This document shows positions 13,479 through 20,037 of a DNA stretch of 20,839 bases, piece after piece. The position numbers and the translations under genes are program-made. Position 1 is the first letter of the stretch. Each line of letters starts with the position of its first letter. A model generated the notes under the pieces. It saw only the letters and a program-made list of their open reading frames with translations, did no database searches and was not told where the DNA came from. Source of the stretch: an uncultured Oscillospiraceae bacterium (GTDB taxonomy: Bacteria; Bacillota; Clostridia; Oscillospirales; Oscillospiraceae); contig CANRNA010000006.1 of assembly GCA_947631805.1 (NCBI GenBank), positions 1 through 20,839 on the forward strand. Reading direction: 5' to 3'.

Positions 13479-13844
13479 ATGGGATTTGTGTTTGTCGCTC
13501 TTGGCGGAGCGGTGGGGGCGATGGGGAGATATGCCATAAGTCTTTTGCCGGTCAAGACGGGTTTTCCGATACTGACGCTTATGACGAATGTGATAGGCGC
13601 GGTGCTGATAGGCTTTATTGCAGGCATCGCCAGCGATAGCGGCGAGGTGTCGCCCAATACGGTCCTGTTTTGGAAAACAGGTGTGTGCGGTGGGTTTACG
13701 ACCTTTTCCACCTTTTCGCTGGAGGCGTTCACGCTGTTTGAAAACAAGGCGTACCTGTCCGGCGGGATATACATGCTTCTGAGCGTTGCCTGCTGTCTTG
13801 CGGGTATCCTCCTCGGAAAAAAGCTGTCGGTGCTGGTCCGCTGA
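13479..13844 (+). CDS. crcB: Fluoride channel FluC/CrcB
   Basis: 121-residue, four-helix membrane protein of the CrcB/Fluc family, which exports fluoride as a dual-topology dimer. Seen: GGAVGAMGRYA at residues 9-19, LMTNVIGAVLIGF (with the conserved Asn), and the family hallmark GVCGGFTTFSTFSLEAF carrying the Phe-box and Thr/Ser track. Length is normal. Start at 13479 follows GGGAGG; the longer frame would translate the promoter. Only one copy is seen here, so a homodimer is expected. Codon use differs from its neighbours (frequent TTT, ATA, AAT, AGA, AGT), pointing to acquisition or different selection. Upstream and downstream genes are unrelated. Confidence 0.93.
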   Translation: MGFVFVALGGAVGAMGRYAISLLPVKTGFPILTLMTNVIGAVLIGFIAGIASDSGEVSPNTVLFWKTGVCGGFTTFSTFSLEAFTLFENKAYLSGGIYMLLSVACCLAGILLGKKLSVLVR

Positions 13845-13875
13845 CAGCGTCCCCTATATCGGAAAAATAAATAGG

Positions 13876-13906
13876 GAGCGGGAGCGTCGGCGGGACGTTC
13901 CCGCTC
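13876..13906. other. Strong hairpin after crcB
   Basis: A 13-bp stem with one G-U pair (13876-13888 with 13894-13906, loop GGCGG). On the plus strand no U-tract follows; on the minus strand CCCTATTTATTTTT follows, although no minus-strand gene lies nearby to the right. It may still end crcB transcription weakly. Confidence 0.55.
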
Positions 13907-13942
13907 TAATGCTGGGTCATGACAGGCGGGAGAGCGAATGAC

Positions 13943-13973
13943 CGAACCAAAGGACAGTTCGCGGCGATATACA
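13943..13973 (+). promoter_or_regulatory. Possible promoter region of the sigma-factor gene
   Basis: A GAACC element (13944-13948) resembling ECF -35 boxes and a TATACA at 13968-13973 lie before the gene; CGAAC and GTTCG (13943-13947, 13957-13961) form an inverted repeat. Weak evidence; autoregulation would be typical. Confidence 0.25.
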
Positions 13974-14002
13974 AGTGTAAACACCAACGAGGGGAGAGGC
14001 CC

Positions 14003-14521
14003 GTGGACGACTTGCGCGCGAAAGTGGATACGGACCGTCTGGCGGAGGAGCACGGAAGCGCCCTCTACCGCTTCTGCCGGAGCCTGACCTTCACGAGAGA
14101 GGACGGGGAGGACCTGTTTCAGGACACCTTCCTGAAGGCCCTGGAGCGGCCCCAAAGGCTGGCGGCGGACCCCCGGAGCTTTCTGTTCGCCACGGCGCTG
14201 AGCCTATGGCGGAGCCGGAAGCGGAAATACGCCCGCCGGGAGCGCATCGCCCCCAGCGAGCCTCTGGAGGACCAGGCCGTTCCAGCGGAGGGTCCGGAGG
14301 AGGCGCTCCTGGCCCAAGAGGAGGAGCGGTTGGTGCGGGAGGCGGTGGCCGCCCTGCCGGAGAAATACCGGCTGCCCCTGGTGCTGTTTTACGCCATGGA
14401 GATGAAGGTAAACGATATCGCCCGGACGCTGGGCCTGCCGCCGGGAACGGTGAAACGCCGCCTGTTCACGGCGCGGGAGCTTGTGGAGAAAGGACTGACG
14501 GGAAATGACGGACCGACATGA
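14003..14521 (+). CDS. ECF-like RNA polymerase sigma factor
   Basis: 172-residue sigma-70 family protein with only regions 2 and 4. Region 2 spans about residues 12-80 (HGSALYRFCRSLTFTREDGEDLFQDTFLKAL, then FLFATALSLWRSRKRKYARRE). Region 4 spans about 112-163, where LPEKYRLPLVLFY leads to the HTH VNDIARTLGLPPGTVKRRLFTAREL. Start chosen at GTG 14003, just after a GGGGAGAG ribosome site; upstream residues of the longer frame show no family similarity. It overlaps the following DUF4179 gene by 17 nt, the standard pairing of an ECF-type sigma factor with a membrane anti-sigma protein in Clostridia. The regulon is unknown. Confidence 0.88.
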   Translation: MDDLRAKVDTDRLAEEHGSALYRFCRSLTFTREDGEDLFQDTFLKALERPQRLAADPRSFLFATALSLWRSRKRKYARRERIAPSEPLEDQAVPAEGPEEALLAQEEERLVREAVAALPEKYRLPLVLFYAMEMKVNDIARTLGLPPGTVKRRLFTARELVEKGLTGNDGPT

Positions 14522-15638
14522 TACGGAGGCGCTGCTCCGCCGGGCCCTGACCCCGGAGGAACTGGACCCGGCCCTGCTGGGGCGGGTGAAGGCGTCCATG
14601 AGAAAGGAGCAGGACATGAGAACATCCAAGCACACAAAGCGCGTTATATCCCTGGCGCTGGCGGCGGCGCTGCTGCTGGCGCTGAGCGTGACCGCCTACG
14701 CGGCCATGGACGGGGGAGAGTGGTTCAAAAGCTGGTTTTCAGACCAGACGGAGGGAGAGCTGACTGAGGGCCAGATGGACTATATCGACGAGGCCGCCGC
14801 GGACATCGGCCAGTCCGTCACCGCGGACGGCTGGACCGTGACCCTGGAATCGGCCATGACCGACAGCAGGCGGGTCTACATGAAGCTGTCCATCCAGGCG
14901 GAGGACGGGACGGGGACGGCCCGGAACCCCATGGTCCGGGGGATGCTGGCCAGCACCGACCCGGACGCGCCGGAGGCGCCGTTCTCCGGCAGCGGGTCCA
15001 TCTATCCCCTGGGCAAGACGGAGGGCGTTTTCAGCCAGATGATGGTGAAGTCCGTCCGGACCGGGCTGGAACAGGGGTCCCTCTTCTCCCATCCCCTCCG
15101 GCTGACGCTCAACCAGCTGACGGACGGCCCCGAGGCGGACGAAAAGCTGCTGGGGGAGGGGCCCTGGGTCTTTGAGTTCACCCTGACCCCGGCGGAGGAC
15201 TGGACGGTGGAGCTCATCGACGAGCCCATCGTCTGCCGGGCCCGGTACGCCCACCTGTATCTGGACGGGGAGCCCTACGACCCCGCAGCCTCCGACGTCC
15301 GGCCCACCCCTGGCGGGGGGCCCGTACAGGTGCCTGTGGAGGTGGAGTATGAGGACGTGGACGTGACCGTCACCAGCCTGCGGCTGTTCTCCACCGGCGC
15401 GGTGCTCACCTACGTCTACGACGGCGAGGCGGACCCACGGGGCGGCCCCGATATCGGCCGGGACCTGCGCGTGACGCTGGCAGACGGCAGCGAGGTGACG
15501 GTCGTGGCCTCCGACGGCGGCTGGAAAGAGGAGCTGCAGGCCAGGGTGATGAGCATGGAATTTGCCGTCCCCATCGTCCTGGACGAGGTGACAGCCGTCT
15601 CCTTCCAGGGCCGGGAGCTGCCCCTCCCGGCGCGGTAA
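14505..15638 (+). CDS. DUF4179 membrane protein, probable anti-sigma factor
   Basis: 377 residues. Residues 1-44 are cytoplasmic (MTDRHDTEALLRRALTPEE..., a short helical segment that would bind the sigma factor), 46-67 form one transmembrane helix (VISLALAAALLLALSVTAYA), and the rest is extracytoplasmic. Soon after the membrane come AADIGQSVTADGWTVTLESAMTDSRRVYMKLS, typical of DUF4179, then a beta-rich C-terminal part. The ATG at 14505 lies inside the end of the sigma-factor gene, so translation is probably coupled. DUF4179 proteins next to such sigma factors are generally taken as anti-sigma factors. The signal and release mechanism are unknown. A GC-rich hairpin follows. Confidence 0.85.
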   Translation: MTDRHDTEALLRRALTPEELDPALLGRVKASMRKEQDMRTSKHTKRVISLALAAALLLALSVTAYAAMDGGEWFKSWFSDQTEGELTEGQMDYIDEAAADIGQSVTADGWTVTLESAMTDSRRVYMKLSIQAEDGTGTARNPMVRGMLASTDPDAPEAPFSGSGSIYPLGKTEGVFSQMMVKSVRTGLEQGSLFSHPLRLTLNQLTDGPEADEKLLGEGPWVFEFTLTPAEDWTVELIDEPIVCRARYAHLYLDGEPYDPAASDVRPTPGGGPVQVPVEVEYEDVDVTVTSLRLFSTGAVLTYVYDGEADPRGGPDIGRDLRVTLADGSEVTVVASDGGWKEELQARVMSMEFAVPIVLDEVTAVSFQGRELPLPAR

Positions 15639-15656
15639 AAGAGATAACGCGGCCAA

Positions 15657-15684
15657 CGCCCCGGCGGGTCTCCCCGCCGGGGCG
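15657..15684 (+). terminator. GC-rich hairpin after the sigma/anti-sigma pair
   Basis: Perfect 12-bp stem CGCCCCGGCGGG / CCCGCCGGGGCG (15657-15668 with 15673-15684), 4-nt loop. No U-tract follows, so termination strength is uncertain; it does sit 19 bp after the stop codon. Confidence 0.6.
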
Positions 15685-15697
15685 CGCGCATACCCTC

Positions 15698-15726
15698 TTG
15701 CGTTTGGACCGGCGAGCGGGTATGAT
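15698..15726 (+). promoter_or_regulatory. Promoter of the response-regulator gene
   Basis: -35 TTGCGT (15698-15703), 17-bp spacer, -10 TATGAT (15721-15726), about 31 bp before the start codon. Confidence 0.7.
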
Positions 15727-15756
15727 AATGGCAAGCGAAGGAGGGCGCGCACAGCC

Positions 15757-16419
15757 ATGAAACACATCCTCATCATAGACGACGACGTCCATATCGGCGA
15801 CATGCTCCAGGAGGCCCTGACCAGGGAGGGCTACCGGGTGACCAGGGCCTATTCGGGCACGGAGGCGCTGCTGGCGCTGCCCGCCGCCCGGCCGGACCTG
15901 GTGCTGCTGGACCTGATGCTCCCCGGCCTTTCGGGGGAGGAGGTGCTGCCCAAAATGCGGGGCATACCGGTCATCGTGGTCTCGGCAAAGGTGGACGTGC
16001 AGGACAAGGTGGACCTGCTGCTGGGCGGGGCGGCGGATTACGTGACCAAGCCCTTCGAGGTGAAGGAGCTGCTGGCTCGCATCGCCGTGCGCCTGCGGGA
16101 GGGCCCCGGACCGGAGGCGGCCTATTACACCCTGGGGGACCTGACGCTGGACCCGGAGGGGCGGACGGCCGCCGTGGGGGAGGCCCGGACAAGGCTGACA
16201 AGGACCGAGTGCGCCATATTGAAGCTGCTCATGGCCAACCCCCGCCAGGTGATCACAAAATCCGCCATTTTGGACCGCATCAGCCTGGACACCCCGGACT
16301 GCACGGAGACCAGCCTGAAAATGCACGTGAGCAACCTGCGCAAAAAGCTCCGGGAGCTGGACGGCAACGACTGGATAGAGGCCGTCTGGGGCATCGGCTT
16401 CAAAATGCGCGAGGTGTAG
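15757..16419 (+). CDS. OmpR-family response regulator
   Basis: 220-residue DNA-binding response regulator. The receiver domain (1-115) has the acidic pocket DDD (8-10), phospho-acceptor Asp52 in LLDLMLPG, Ser76 and Lys98 in VTKPF. The winged-helix output domain (about 125-218) shows TRTECAILKLLMANPRQVITK, the recognition region SLKMHVSNLRKKL and the wing IEAVWGIGFKM. ATG at 15757 is preceded by AAGGAGGG with an 11-nt gap. It heads a cluster with an ABC transporter and a histidine kinase gene (297 aa, 19088-19981) that is almost certainly its partner. The TTTAC repeats just downstream of this gene (16423-16464) are its likely target. Confidence 0.94.
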   Translation: MKHILIIDDDVHIGDMLQEALTREGYRVTRAYSGTEALLALPAARPDLVLLDLMLPGLSGEEVLPKMRGIPVIVVSAKVDVQDKVDLLLGGAADYVTKPFEVKELLARIAVRLREGPGPEAAYYTLGDLTLDPEGRTAAVGEARTRLTRTECAILKLLMANPRQVITKSAILDRISLDTPDCTETSLKMHVSNLRKKLRELDGNDWIEAVWGIGFKMREV

Positions 16420-16422
16420 ATT

Positions 16423-16464
16423 TTTACGCAAACCTTTACCGATTTCTTTACTCCAGTACTTTAT
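16423..16464 (+). promoter_or_regulatory. 12-bp-spaced TTTAC direct repeats upstream of the ABC operon
   Basis: TTTAC occurs at 16423, 16435 and 16447, exactly 12 bp apart, with a TTTAT at 16460. This 76-bp AT-rich gap between the regulator gene and the ATPase gene has no good sigma-A promoter (best guess TTTACC-N16-TACTTT at 16435-16462), which fits an activator-dependent promoter bound by the OmpR-type regulator. Confidence 0.5.
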
Positions 16465-16495
16465 GCTGAGGCCATCAAACACTGGAGGTCACGAT

Positions 16496-17410
16496 ATGGA
16501 ATACGCCTTGCAGACGGTGAAGCTGTCCAAGCGATACCGTCAGTTCAAAGCCCTGAACGGGCTGACCATGAGCGTGCCCCGTGGGTCCATCTACGGCCTG
16601 GTGGGGCGCAACGGGGCGGGCAAGACCACCCTCATCCGCCTGATATGCGGCTTGCAGGAGCCCTCCGGGGGCATGTATGTGCTCTATGGCCGGAAGAACA
16701 CCGACCGGGACATCAGGCGCTCCCGGCGGCGGATGGGCGCGGTGGTGGAGACCCCGTCCATCTATCTGGACATGTCCGCCAGGGACAACCTCAAGCAGCA
16801 GTACCGGGTGCTGGGCCTGCCCTCGTTCGAGGGCATCGACGAGCTTCTGGAGCTGGTGGGCCTGGACCGGGCCGGGAAGAAAAAGGCCCGGCACTTCTCC
16901 CTGGGCATGAAGCAGCGGCTGGGCATCGCCGTGGCCCTGGCCGGGGACCCGGACATGCTGGTGCTGGACGAGCCGATCAACGGCCTGGACCCCCAGGGCA
17001 TCATCGAGATACGGGAGCTTATCCTGCGGCTGAACCGGGAGAGGCAGATAACCGTGCTCATCTCCAGCCACATCCTGGACGAGCTGGCCCGCCTGGCCAC
17101 CCATTACGGGTTCATCGACGGGGGGCGCATGGTCAAGGAGATATCCGCGGCGGAGCTGGAGGCCGCCTGCCGCAAGAGCGTGCGCCTGACGGTCACGGAC
17201 GTGCGGGCCCTGGCACGGGCCCTGGACGCTATAGGCGCGGAGTATAAGATACTGGACGACGAGACGGCGGACGTCTATCAGAGGCTGAACGTGTCCCAGC
17301 TCACCCTGGCCCTGGCGGCCCAGGACTGCGAGCTGCTGGACATCCGGGAGCGGGACGAGAGTTTGGAGAGCTATTTCATCTCCCTGGTGGGAGGTGGCGA
17401 AAATGACTGA
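16496..17410 (+). CDS. ABC transporter ATPase (BcrA/LanF-like)
   Basis: 304-residue ATPase. Walker A GRNGAGKTT is near residue 38, signature LSLGMKQRLG near 135, Walker B LVLDEPINGLDP near 155, and the switch His in SSHILDEL near 190. Residues after about 220 form the C-terminal extension typical of the bacitracin/lantibiotic drug-export group. ATG at 16496 follows GGAGG with a 6-nt gap. It overlaps the first permease gene by 8 nt. With the two permeases it should form an exporter or peptide-expelling pump in the cytoplasmic membrane. The linked regulator and kinase recall LanFEG/LanRK and CprABC/CprRK modules that protect against cationic or lantibiotic peptides; the substrate is inferred, not shown. 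Confidence 0.92.
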   Translation: MEYALQTVKLSKRYRQFKALNGLTMSVPRGSIYGLVGRNGAGKTTLIRLICGLQEPSGGMYVLYGRKNTDRDIRRSRRRMGAVVETPSIYLDMSARDNLKQQYRVLGLPSFEGIDELLELVGLDRAGKKKARHFSLGMKQRLGIAVALAGDPDMLVLDEPINGLDPQGIIEIRELILRLNRERQITVLISSHILDELARLATHYGFIDGGRMVKEISAAELEAACRKSVRLTVTDVRALARALDAIGAEYKILDDETADVYQRLNVSQLTLALAAQDCELLDIRERDESLESYFISLVGGGEND

Positions 17411-18245
17411 CCTGCTGCGGGCCGGGTTTGCCCGGCTGTGGAAGGCCCCTGTGTTCTGGCTGGGCGTGGTGTTCATGGGCGGGTACGGGGTAATCGTCTG
17501 TTGTAACGTCTATGAAAGCATGTCCAACGGGTATGCCGACTATTTTGGCGGCTACACCATGTACGATCTGTGCCGCTACCACAGCATGGCGACGGTGTAT
17601 CTGCCGCCGGTGTTCTGCGCTCTGTTTCTGGGCACGGAATATGAACACGGCACCATCCGCAATAAACTCATCGCGGGCAAGAGCCGGGGAGCGGTGTATC
17701 TTTCCAGCCTTATCCTGAGCCTGGCCGCCTGCCTTTTGATGATCGCGGCCTATTTCCTGCCGGTGGTGTGCGTCGGTCCGTTCATCACCGAGGGCCTTGG
17801 CGTCTCGCCCGGCATGCTGGCCCTGATCGTGGGCGGGGAGCTGCTCATGACCGCTGCCCTGTGCGGGCTTTGCACAGTTGGGAGCATGCTCATCTCCCGG
17901 AAGGCGATCCTGGCGGTGGTGCTGCTGCTGGCGGTGCTGGTCCTGCTGGGCGTCGCCACAACCATAGAGAGTCGTCTGGAGGAACAGGAGTTTTACCAGG
18001 GCCTCATGATGAACGATGACGGCGAGATCGTGGACATGTCGGACATACCCAATTCCGGCTACCTCACCGGTATGAAGCGGGAGGTCTATCAGTTCATCGT
18101 GGACTTTCTCCCCACGGGGCAGGCGTTGCTGTATAATTTTGATATGGCCGTCCACCCCTGGCAGATGTGCCTTTACTCGCTGCTGATCCTGTGCGCGTCC
18201 ACCGCCGGGGGCATCGCCGCCTTCCGCCGGAAGGATATAAAGTGA
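17403..18245 (+). CDS. ABC-2 type permease, subunit 1
   Basis: 280-residue integral membrane protein with about six transmembrane segments: near 16-36, 62-78, 104-125, 136-160, 166-186 and 248-270. LGTEYEHGTIRNKLIAGKSR (about 77-96) is the conserved cytoplasmic coupling region of ABC-2 permeases. It ends in FRRKDIK, as does the next permease. ATG at 17403 lies within the end of the ATPase gene, with GGAGG 8 nt upstream; an in-frame GTG at 17394 is less likely. It is 13 nt from the second permease. The pair would form a heterodimeric channel driven by the upstream ATPase. Confidence 0.88.
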   Translation: MTDLLRAGFARLWKAPVFWLGVVFMGGYGVIVCCNVYESMSNGYADYFGGYTMYDLCRYHSMATVYLPPVFCALFLGTEYEHGTIRNKLIAGKSRGAVYLSSLILSLAACLLMIAAYFLPVVCVGPFITEGLGVSPGMLALIVGGELLMTAALCGLCTVGSMLISRKAILAVVLLLAVLVLLGVATTIESRLEEQEFYQGLMMNDDGEIVDMSDIPNSGYLTGMKREVYQFIVDFLPTGQALLYNFDMAVHPWQMCLYSLLILCASTAGGIAAFRRKDIK

Positions 18246-18258
18246 GGGGGCGGGATAT

Positions 18259-19074
18259 ATGCTGAGTCTTATCTGCTCCCATCTGGCCCGGCTTCGGAGG
18301 ACGCCTGTGTTCTGGATGGCCGCGCTGGCCATGGTCCCCATGGGTCTGGGCCTTTGCAACAGCGCTCTGGGGGATTTTGAGCAGGGCGTGGCGGGCGGCC
18401 TCCTCTGGGGCCAGCCCCTGTTTGGCTTCGGGCTCGTCATCGGCCTTGCGCTGGCGGTGGTGTTCGGCCTGTTTTTCGGCGCGGAGTACGCCGACGGCGC
18501 CATCCGCAACAAGCTCGTCGCGGGCCACAGCCGGGCGGCCGTGTATCTGGCGGCGCTGCTGTCCGGCCTGCTGGCGGCCCTGGCGCTGTACGTGGTCTAT
18601 CTGCTGGCCTGGCTGCCCCGGCTGGGCTGGATGGTGAAAAACTTCCCCGCCCCGGAGCCGAGGGCGCTGGCGATGTGCCTGGCGGGGACGGCGCTTCTCA
18701 TAGCGGGGCAGTGCTCCCTGTGCGTGATGCTGAGCATGCTCATCCAGCGGCGGTCTCTCCTGGCGGTGGTGCTGATATTGCTGATGGTCGCGCTGATCTT
18801 TACCGCCATCCAGACCCAGGACGCCTGGGAGACAGCCGTCAACGGGGGCATGCAGATGATGATAGACGAGGCGGGCCAGCAGAAGTGGGTCTTCCATGAG
18901 CCGGGCCAGACTGGGGCGCTCACGGCGTTTTTCCATGACGCGCTCCCCGGCTGCCAGGCGTACCGATACATGGAGCTGGACGCCGCGCCCCGGATGCTGG
19001 CGTACTCCGCCGCGCTGACCGTGGTCACCACGGCCCTGGGGCTGGCGCTTTTCAGGCGAAAGGATATCAAGTAA
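18259..19074 (+). CDS. ABC-2 type permease, subunit 2
   Basis: 271-residue paralogue of the preceding permease, also with about six transmembrane segments (roughly 17-36, 54-73, 92-115, 134-156, 165-183, 241-262). The coupling motif FGAEYADGAIRNKLVAGHSR aligns directly with that of subunit 1, and the C-terminus FRRKDIK is nearly identical, showing tandem duplication. The ribosome site GAGGGGG lies about 9 nt before ATG 18259. The extracytoplasmic loop before the last helix (about 195-235) differs most between the two. Expected partner of the ATPase in a LanEG-like pair. Confidence 0.88.
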   Translation: MLSLICSHLARLRRTPVFWMAALAMVPMGLGLCNSALGDFEQGVAGGLLWGQPLFGFGLVIGLALAVVFGLFFGAEYADGAIRNKLVAGHSRAAVYLAALLSGLLAALALYVVYLLAWLPRLGWMVKNFPAPEPRALAMCLAGTALLIAGQCSLCVMLSMLIQRRSLLAVVLILLMVALIFTAIQTQDAWETAVNGGMQMMIDEAGQQKWVFHEPGQTGALTAFFHDALPGCQAYRYMELDAAPRMLAYSAALTVVTTALGLALFRRKDIK

Positions 19075-19087
19075 AGGCGGTGTTCCG

Positions 19088-19981
19088 ATGGCCTATGCGC
19101 TGTGCGCCATACTGGCCGTGACCGTCCTGGCGCTGGGCCTGTATATCTGGTCCATGCGCCGGGCGGCCCGGCAGCTGGTCCGGGAGCTTTCCGAAAAGCT
19201 CTCGGAGGACACCAATACTCTCATCTCCCTGTCCACGGCGGACAGGGAGATGCGCCGTCTCGCGGCGGCCCTGAACCGGGAGCTCCGCATCCTCAGAAGA
19301 GAGCGGCTGCGCTGTCGGCAGGGGGACCGGGAGCTGAAGGACGCGGTGACGAACGTCTCCCACGACCTGCGCACCCCGCTGACGGCGATATGCGGCTATC
19401 TGGAGCTGCTGGAGCGGGAGGATATGGGCCCGGACGCCCGGCGGTATCTGGGATATATCTCGGAGCGGACAGAGGCCATGAAGAGCTTGACGGAGGAGCT
19501 TTTCCGCTACTCGGTGGTGCTGTCCGGGGCCGGGGAGCTCGCCCCGGAGCCGGTGGACCTGACCTCCGCCCTGGAGGAGAGCGCCGCGGGCTTTTACGCC
19601 GCCCTCACCGCCCGGGGCATTTCCCCGGAAATACGCACCCCCGCCGTCCGGGTCATCCGGACGCTGGACCGGGCCGCCCTGAGCCGGGTACTGTCCAACC
19701 TGTTCTCCAATGCGCTGAAATACAGCGACGGCGACCTGGTGGTGACGCTCACGGAAAAGGGGGAGATGACCTTCTCCAACACCGCCGTCGGGCTGGACCC
19801 GGTGCAGGTGGGCAGACTGTTCGACCGGTTTTTCTCCGTGGAGGCGGCCAGGGACGCCACCGGCCTGGGCCTGTCCATCGCCAGGGCGCTGACCGAGCGG
19901 ATGGGCGGCGTCATCACCGCCGAATACGACGCGCCCCGCCTGACCGTCCGGCTGTGTTTCCCGGCGCCGCCGGAGGGATAA
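19088..19981 (+). CDS. Sensor histidine kinase without an extracytoplasmic domain
   Basis: 297-residue kinase. One N-terminal transmembrane helix (about 3-22) is followed directly by a cytoplasmic coiled segment (25-85), the H-box NVSHDLRTPLTAI with His92, and a HATPase_c domain: N-box NLFSNALKYS near 217, F-box DRFF, G-box ATGLGLSIAR near 262. No second helix, extracellular loop or clear HAMP domain is seen. The segment EDTNTLISLSTADREMRRLA is characteristic of a Clostridia kinase group found beside bacitracin-type ABC transporters. It starts 13 nt after the second permease, so it is the last gene of the cluster. Signal input probably comes through the membrane or the transporter. Confidence 0.92.
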   Translation: MAYALCAILAVTVLALGLYIWSMRRAARQLVRELSEKLSEDTNTLISLSTADREMRRLAAALNRELRILRRERLRCRQGDRELKDAVTNVSHDLRTPLTAICGYLELLEREDMGPDARRYLGYISERTEAMKSLTEELFRYSVVLSGAGELAPEPVDLTSALEESAAGFYAALTARGISPEIRTPAVRVIRTLDRAALSRVLSNLFSNALKYSDGDLVVTLTEKGEMTFSNTAVGLDPVQVGRLFDRFFSVEAARDATGLGLSIARALTERMGGVITAEYDAPRLTVRLCFPAPPEG

Positions 19982-19987
19982 GAAAGA

Positions 19988-20016
19988 CAACGCCTCCCGA
20001 AAAAAGGGAGGCGTTG
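19988..20016. terminator. Intrinsic terminator between convergent genes
   Basis: Perfect 11-bp stem CAACGCCTCCC / GGGAGGCGTTG (19988-19998 with 20006-20016), 7-nt loop. On the minus strand TCTTTCTTATC follows, serving the collagen-like gene; on the plus strand it starts 6 bp after the kinase stop but lacks a U-tract. Confidence 0.75.
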
Positions 20017-20037
20017 CGCGTGCTGCGGTCTATCCCG

